Assembly: GCA_029934815.1 (NCBI GenBank)
Contig: JAOZLM010000054.1
Coordinates: 1-10,599, forward strand
Direction: 5' to 3'
DNA: 10,599 nucleotides
DNA from: Desulfocapsa sp.
GTDB lineage: Bacteria; Desulfobacterota; Desulfobulbia; Desulfobulbales; Desulfocapsaceae
Part shown: piece by piece, positions 7,529 to 10,599 of the stretch
How positions within the stretch are numbered: position 1 is the stretch's first letter
How the letters are laid out: the number at the start of each line of letters is the position of its first letter
The notes under the pieces: generated by a model
Databases searched by the model: none
What the model saw: the letters and a program-made list of their open reading frames with translations, nothing else
What the model was told of the DNA's origin: nothing
Program-made: the position numbers and the translations under genes

Positions 7529-8296
7529 ATGGAAACAGACAGCAAGACACTCATTCACAGATCCCGCCGTGGAGACAGGTTAGTGGAGATATTCGATCGG
7601 GAAAATTTCCGCTATCTTTACTTCAACACCAAGTTCCTCCAGTCGAAAATGGCACTTGATGCTCCCCATCTTCTGGTTCTGCCCTATACACGCTACATGA
7701 TGCTCTCCCTCATGTTCCTCCCCGACCCGAAACGGATCCTGCTCATCGGGCTCGGTGCCGGTTCACTGGTGCGATATCTCAGCACGATGCTTCCAGATTG
7801 CCGAATAGACGCAGTGGATCATTCCCAGGAGATAATCGACCTGGCTCGTGGCTATTTCAAGCTACCGGAGACGGACAACGTCACCGTACACTGTCGGGAC
7901 GGTGTTACGTTCCTGGAGAACCGGGACGACGGGGAACCCTATGATATAATCCTGCTCGACGCCTTTGACGAACTGGGGATCGCCGACGTTATCTACAACC
8001 GGGACTTTTTTACGACGTGCCGAAACCACCTCACTGAAGGCGGCACCCTCTGCTCCAACCTCTGGAGCGGCTCCGCCTCGGAGCTGACCCGCGTGCCCCG
8101 TGAACTGGCCGAATGCTTCGCCGGTAACCTCACCTGCCCTGTACCGAACCGCGGCAACGTGATCGGTTATTCGTTCAAACATGAGATAGGTCTGGATGCC
8201 TTTGCCGGTGACTACAAAAAACCGGAAAGACTCCAGGCCCGTTTTGGACTGGATTTCGGGGATATGAAGCAACGCCTCATACGTCACAACCTTTGA
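7529..8296 (+). CDS. Spermidine-synthase-like SAM-fold protein
   Basis: A 255-residue cytosolic protein of the polyamine-synthase/methyltransferase superfamily. The nucleotide-binding loop is LLIGLGAGSL (71-80), with the acidic ribose-binding position at Asp97 (DAVDHS), Asp124 (CRDGVTFL) and LLDAFDE (143-148). The layout DAFD..ADVIYNRDFF is typical of COG0421-like stand-alone proteins. Compared with true spermidine synthases, the N-terminal beta-hairpin domain is short and the DST/SDPxGP gatekeeper loop is missing. Aminopropyl transfer is therefore not assured and the substrate is unknown. No upstream in-frame start exists before a stop at 7478, so ATG 7529 is the only choice, yet it lacks a ribosome site. 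Base composition is richer in G+C than its neighbours (45 of 60 bases in 8041-8100), which suggests a separate origin. Confidence 0.8.
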   Translation: METDSKTLIHRSRRGDRLVEIFDRENFRYLYFNTKFLQSKMALDAPHLLVLPYTRYMMLSLMFLPDPKRILLIGLGAGSLVRYLSTMLPDCRIDAVDHSQEIIDLARGYFKLPETDNVTVHCRDGVTFLENRDDGEPYDIILLDAFDELGIADVIYNRDFFTTCRNHLTEGGTLCSNLWSGSASELTRVPRELAECFAGNLTCPVPNRGNVIGYSFKHEIGLDAFAGDYKKPERLQARFGLDFGDMKQRLIRHNL

Positions 8297-8522
8297 AAGC
8301 TTCAATTATAGAACAGAAGGTGTCTCTTATATATCTCCGGTTTGAAGATCAAATTTTGAGAGTTAAAACATCTCTTCCCAATATGAATTCAAGCAGAATC
8401 TCTCAATAAAAGAACATGCCAATGGCAATCTCTGGAAATAAAAAAAATTCGCAAGGTGCACCTGTCCCTGAAAAATACGGCTACGGAGACTTGGACAGAC
8501 TACCTGCTAACTGATCGCTCAC
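8297..8522. other. Intergenic region, A+T-rich; no confident gene
   Basis: This separates the plus-strand SAM-fold gene from the minus-strand ATPase, so both genes end here. A short plus-strand frame at 8416-8514 is noted separately. I see no clear intrinsic terminator; TTGAAAGCTTCAA at 8292-8304 is a small dyad without a T-tract. Confidence 0.4.
8416..8514 (+). CDS. Possible 32-residue small protein or gene remnant
   Basis: ATG at 8416 opens a 32-codon frame ending with TGA at 8512, with product ending APVPEKYGYGDLDRLPAN. The start has no strong ribosome site. The C-terminal half looks protein-like (Gly/Tyr/Asp pattern), while the first part contains a run of A's giving NKKN. I do not recognise it. 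It may be the tail of a lost gene or chance. Confidence 0.15.
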   Translation: MPMAISGNKKNSQGAPVPEKYGYGDLDRLPAN

Positions 8523-9635
8523 CTAAACGAAGTCTTGCAAGAAGACCAGTGCAGGGATATGGATAATATTGTTTTTGTTCACGAATCGTTTTGTCCCGGT
8601 AGCCGAGACCTGATAATAGCGGGCATCAGGAAATTTTTTCTGTAGATAGTGTAAATGCTTGCTGGTTGAGCCGTCTCCCCACTTGCACTCCACAAAAATC
8701 TCTGGTTTACGATGATTGGTCAGACAAAAGTCGACTTCTCTTCCATCTGTATCTCTGAAATAACGAAGTTCCAGCTCTTCACCAAAAACATCTCTTTGGT
8801 AATGCACCCATTTCAACAGATGGGATGCAATTAGATTCTCAAACCTTGCCGGCATATCCTGCACCAGTGTCCAGTCAAAATGGTAATGCTTTTGTTCTTT
8901 TTTTACTGCTCTGATCAGGGGTGATCCAAAAGGAGAAAGGCGAAATATCATATAAATATTTTCAAGAATATCCATCCAGCGGCTTACTGTTTTGTGGGCA
9001 ATTTGCAAATCTTCACGTAAACCATTTAGTGACAATGGTGAGCCAACTAATTCGGGAAGGCGGAGGGAAAGCAACTCAAGTTTGGATAAGTCAGATATTG
9101 TTTCAATGCTGCTACTCTCCTGATTTACCAGTAGGGATCTATAATTTGTTGACCATCTCTTTGCTTCGGTTTCGGAATTTGAAAAATAGGGTTCGGGGAA
9201 TCCCCCAAGAGTCATCAGTTTACGGAATTCATCCTGATCGATTATTCCCAGTTCTTTGACTGATAGCGGGTGAAGACGGAGATGATGATATCTTCCCTGC
9301 AACGAATCACCTGATTTTCGTAACAGGTCAAGCCTTGCGCTACCGGTTACCAGGATCTGGTGAGTTTTATGAAATTCGTCATAGACTCCCTTTAGGTAAT
9401 CCCGCCAGGATTTATATTTATGAATTTCATCGAAACACCATAAATCGGTGAGAGGCAATTCCCTTTTGAGGATCGCCTCACGATGCACTGGTATATCCCA
9501 ATTGAGATATGAATCTTCATTTTGCAACAGAGACATGGCCAGTGTTGTTTTTCCTACCTGTCTGGGCCCACTGATGAAGACCATTTTTTGTTCAAGATCT
9601 TTTTTAGCTTGTTCCTGTAGGTATCTTTTTTTCAT
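8523..9635 (-). CDS. AAA_14/DUF4143-family ATPase
   Basis: A 370-residue cytosolic ATPase. Walker A is GPRQVGKT (23-30), Walker B is LWCFDEI (65-71, Asp69-Glu70), and a sensor-1-like VTGSAR is at 96-101. A helical/winged-helix middle follows (about 185-235). The C-terminal DUF4143 region contains GREVDF (298-303) and VECKWG (315-320), and the Asp302...Glu316-x-Lys318 spacing resembles a PD-(D/E)xK nuclease-type site. Family members are common in mobile and poorly conserved regions of bacteria and archaea, and their cellular role is not settled. The start ATG 9633-9635 matches the usual family N-terminus (MKKRYLQE), but no clear ribosome site precedes it. It stands alone, opposite in direction to the gene on its left, and lies between the two reductase copies. 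Confidence 0.88.
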   Translation of the reverse strand: MKKRYLQEQAKKDLEQKMVFISGPRQVGKTTLAMSLLQNEDSYLNWDIPVHREAILKRELPLTDLWCFDEIHKYKSWRDYLKGVYDEFHKTHQILVTGSARLDLLRKSGDSLQGRYHHLRLHPLSVKELGIIDQDEFRKLMTLGGFPEPYFSNSETEAKRWSTNYRSLLVNQESSSIETISDLSKLELLSLRLPELVGSPLSLNGLREDLQIAHKTVSRWMDILENIYMIFRLSPFGSPLIRAVKKEQKHYHFDWTLVQDMPARFENLIASHLLKWVHYQRDVFGEELELRYFRDTDGREVDFCLTNHRKPEIFVECKWGDGSTSKHLHYLQKKFPDARYYQVSATGTKRFVNKNNIIHIPALVFLQDFV

Positions 9636-9654
9636 ATAGTAAGTTGTATCACTA

Positions 9655-9706
9655 TTTTCCCCTCAAGTCAAAAATACAGACGTGTCTTTTTGACTCGAGG
9701 TGAAAA
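9655..9706. repeat. Long imperfect palindrome upstream of the ATPase gene
   Basis: Arms 9655-9674 and 9687-9706 match at 18 of 20 positions as inverted repeats, with a 12-base centre that itself can pair as AGAC-GT-GTCT. The sequence AAAATACAGAC occurs twice in direct orientation at 9671-9681 and 9703-9713. It sits 20 bp before the ATPase start and 73 bp past the reductase stop. It could be an operator or terminator hairpin, or the end of an inserted segment. Confidence 0.75.
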
Positions 9707-9712
9707 TACAGA

Positions 9713-10399
9713 CATTATGCCGGCGCAGTAACACACAGTTGACACTGTCATTCTGTTTTCTGATTTAAAAATCCTTAATCACACTTCAACAAAAGGAAAC
9801 TCCGGATCAGCCAGTATCTGGAATATCCGCTGTTTTACTTTTGTTTTCCTGTCGTGAAAGTCAACCAGGACAGCAATGGTGTCCAGTACTTCCTCTTCAG
9901 TAATCCTTACCTTGATTCTTCTGCCAACCCGAGGGATTAATCCGCCTTTTCCTCCGGCATAAACGCTATACCCGCTACGAGTGGCCATAATTGCAATATC
10001 ACAGTTTCTGGGCGAGGTGCAACCGGCAGGGCATCCGGAGATGGCAATTTTGAATCTTCCCTTAACTTTTTTCGGGCTATTGAATCGTGCAGTAATTTTA
10101 TTACTTAACTGTTCGGTATCTATCAGGCCGAGGTTACAGTGTGGTTTTCCTATACAAATACGAGGGAGGGGGAATAGACCAAGGGCTTTGAACTCAGCAC
10201 CAAGGGTTGCAAGTTGTTCTCTCACATGGCTGGCAATGTTCTCCGGGACGTTGATCAGCCTCAGATTTTGCGTTAAAGACAAGTATATGCCAAAGTTATA
10301 TTCGTTAGCAAGTTCCTGAGCTGTCTTCATAATATCCAGTGGCAATCTTCCGGCGGGTAAAAGGACAGTGATGCTGATTCCTGCAGAATTGTTACTCAT
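9713..10399 (-). repeat. Right copy of the dispersed duplication (intact gene plus 3' flank)
   Basis: Counterpart of 7062-7396. The left edge of detectable similarity (CATTATGC, 9713-9720) falls exactly at the end of the second AAAATACAGAC repeat and just outside the palindrome. This copy retains the 360 bp that the left copy has lost. Confidence 0.85.
9779..10399 (-). CDS. Small siroheme/[4Fe-4S] sulfite reductase-like protein (assimilatory-type)
   Basis: A 206-residue soluble protein predicted to bind coupled siroheme and [4Fe-4S]. Residues about 8-70 form the nitrite/sulfite reductase ferredoxin-like half domain (NFGIYLSLTQNLRLINVPENI). Residues 78-206 form the cofactor domain, with Cys82-x5-Cys88 (CIGKPHC) and Cys123-x3-Cys127 (CPAGC), the standard C-x5-C...C-x3-C ligand set. 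The size matches the low-spin assimilatory-type sulfite reductase described from Desulfovibrio, roughly a third to half of a full SiR/NiR. Six-electron reduction of sulfite or nitrite is plausible, but the physiological substrate and electron donor are not shown. The start ATG 10397-10399 follows AAGGAG at 10409-10414, 9 bases away. It stands alone, with no adjacent electron-transfer partner in view. Confidence 0.87.
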   Translation of the reverse strand: MSNNSAGISITVLLPAGRLPLDIMKTAQELANEYNFGIYLSLTQNLRLINVPENIASHVREQLATLGAEFKALGLFPLPRICIGKPHCNLGLIDTEQLSNKITARFNSPKKVKGRFKIAISGCPAGCTSPRNCDIAIMATRSGYSVYAGGKGGLIPRVGRRIKVRITEEEVLDTIAVLVDFHDRKTKVKQRIFQILADPEFPFVEV

Positions 10400-10414
10400 T
10401 TTACAAAACTCCTT

Positions 10415-10499
10415 ATTGTTCGTTGTACAGTGTCTTTCGTAATTCGTAGAGATTGTTTTTCCTGATTACCACCAAAGCTCAGCTTTTGCTTTTTCCGTT
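10415..10499. other. Upstream region of the reductase gene
   Basis: Leader between the reductase ribosome site and the REP pair. A small dyad AAAGCT-C-AGCTTT occurs at 10474-10486 and could be an operator half-site pair or chance. No clear -35/-10 promoter is recognised on the minus strand. No coding frame is credible here. Confidence 0.35.
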
Positions 10500-10524
10500 G
10501 TAGGAGTCCGCCCCTGCGGACGAA
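10500..10524 (+). repeat. REP-like element, plus orientation
   Basis: Begins with the tetranucleotide GTAG (head GTAGGA), followed by a hairpin with stem GTCCGC/GCGGAC and loop CCCT, and a GAA tail. A GTAG head next to a short palindrome is the architecture described for REP sequences mobilised by RAYT (TnpREP, Y1-type) transposases. No RAYT gene is in the window. Confidence 0.8.
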
Positions 10525-10547
10525 AAATGTGTGTAATACCAACCTAA

Positions 10548-10572
10548 TTCGTCCGCAGGGGCGGACTCCTAC
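10548..10572 (-). repeat. REP-like element, minus orientation (inverted mate)
   Basis: Exact reverse complement, over all 25 positions, of the element at 10500-10524, separated by a 23-bp spacer. The GTAG heads are at the outer ends, so the pair forms a BIME-like unit able to fold into one long cruciform or two separate hairpins. It lies about 100 bp upstream of the reductase start. Confidence 0.85.
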
Positions 10573-10599
10573 TTTTCGGTTTTGCAATTACCTGAGCTT

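Noticed and set aside
7862..8305. 147-codon minus-strand frame opposite the SAM-fold gene
   Set aside because: High G+C keeps antisense frames open. The plus strand carries the recognisable fold motifs.
10396..10587. 63-codon minus-strand frame upstream of the reductase
   Set aside because: It runs through the inverted REP pair and the leader. Its composition (Arg/Gly/Lys-rich) is dictated by the repeats and there is no domain signal.

Overview
The window looks like a chromosomal stretch of an anaerobic, probably sulfate- or sulfur-metabolising bacterium. Desulfobacterota (the old Deltaproteobacteria) is my best guess. This is inferred from a small siroheme-type sulfite reductase, a long hybrid kinase with cysteine-bearing PAS domains, and the style of the intergenic repeats. 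No 16S rRNA or other taxonomic marker is present. All genes read through with the standard code.

Layout. (1) Positions 3-3367, plus strand: a tight four-gene operon for a branched-chain-amino-acid-type (HAAT) ABC importer, in the order permease, permease, ATPase, ATPase (livH-livM-livG-livF type). Its solute-binding protein is not in the window and may lie upstream of the left edge. (2) Positions 3462-6794, minus strand and convergent with the operon: one 1110-residue membrane hybrid histidine kinase. Its periplasmic sensor is a THI5/NMT1-type solute-binding domain, followed by a membrane helix, three PAS domains, kinase core and receiver. (3) Positions 6795-7528: gene-poor DNA holding a broken, internally deleted copy of the siroheme reductase gene found further right. 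(4) Positions 7529-8296, plus strand: a spermidine-synthase-like SAM-fold protein in DNA richer in G+C than its surroundings. (5) Positions 8523-9635, minus strand: an AAA ATPase of the AAA_14/DUF4143 family. (6) Positions 9655-9713: a palindrome with flanking short direct repeats. (7) Positions 9779-10399, minus strand: the intact small siroheme/[4Fe-4S] sulfite reductase-like protein. (8) Positions 10500-10572: two REP-like elements forming a perfect inverted pair.

How it fits together. The left two thirds is transport and signalling: an importer next to a kinase whose sensor is itself built like a solute-binding protein. Whether they share a ligand cannot be told from sequence. The right third looks like accessory DNA. 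Two copies of a reductase gene, one dead, bracket two unrelated genes, and palindromic repeats lie at or near the edges. I found no complete transposase, integrase, tRNA, rRNA or CRISPR array. The strongest observations are the exact in-frame 360-bp deletion in the duplicated reductase, the REP-type inverted pair, and the twin cysteine triads in the kinase PAS domains. I see no clear evidence for a wholly new multi-gene system.
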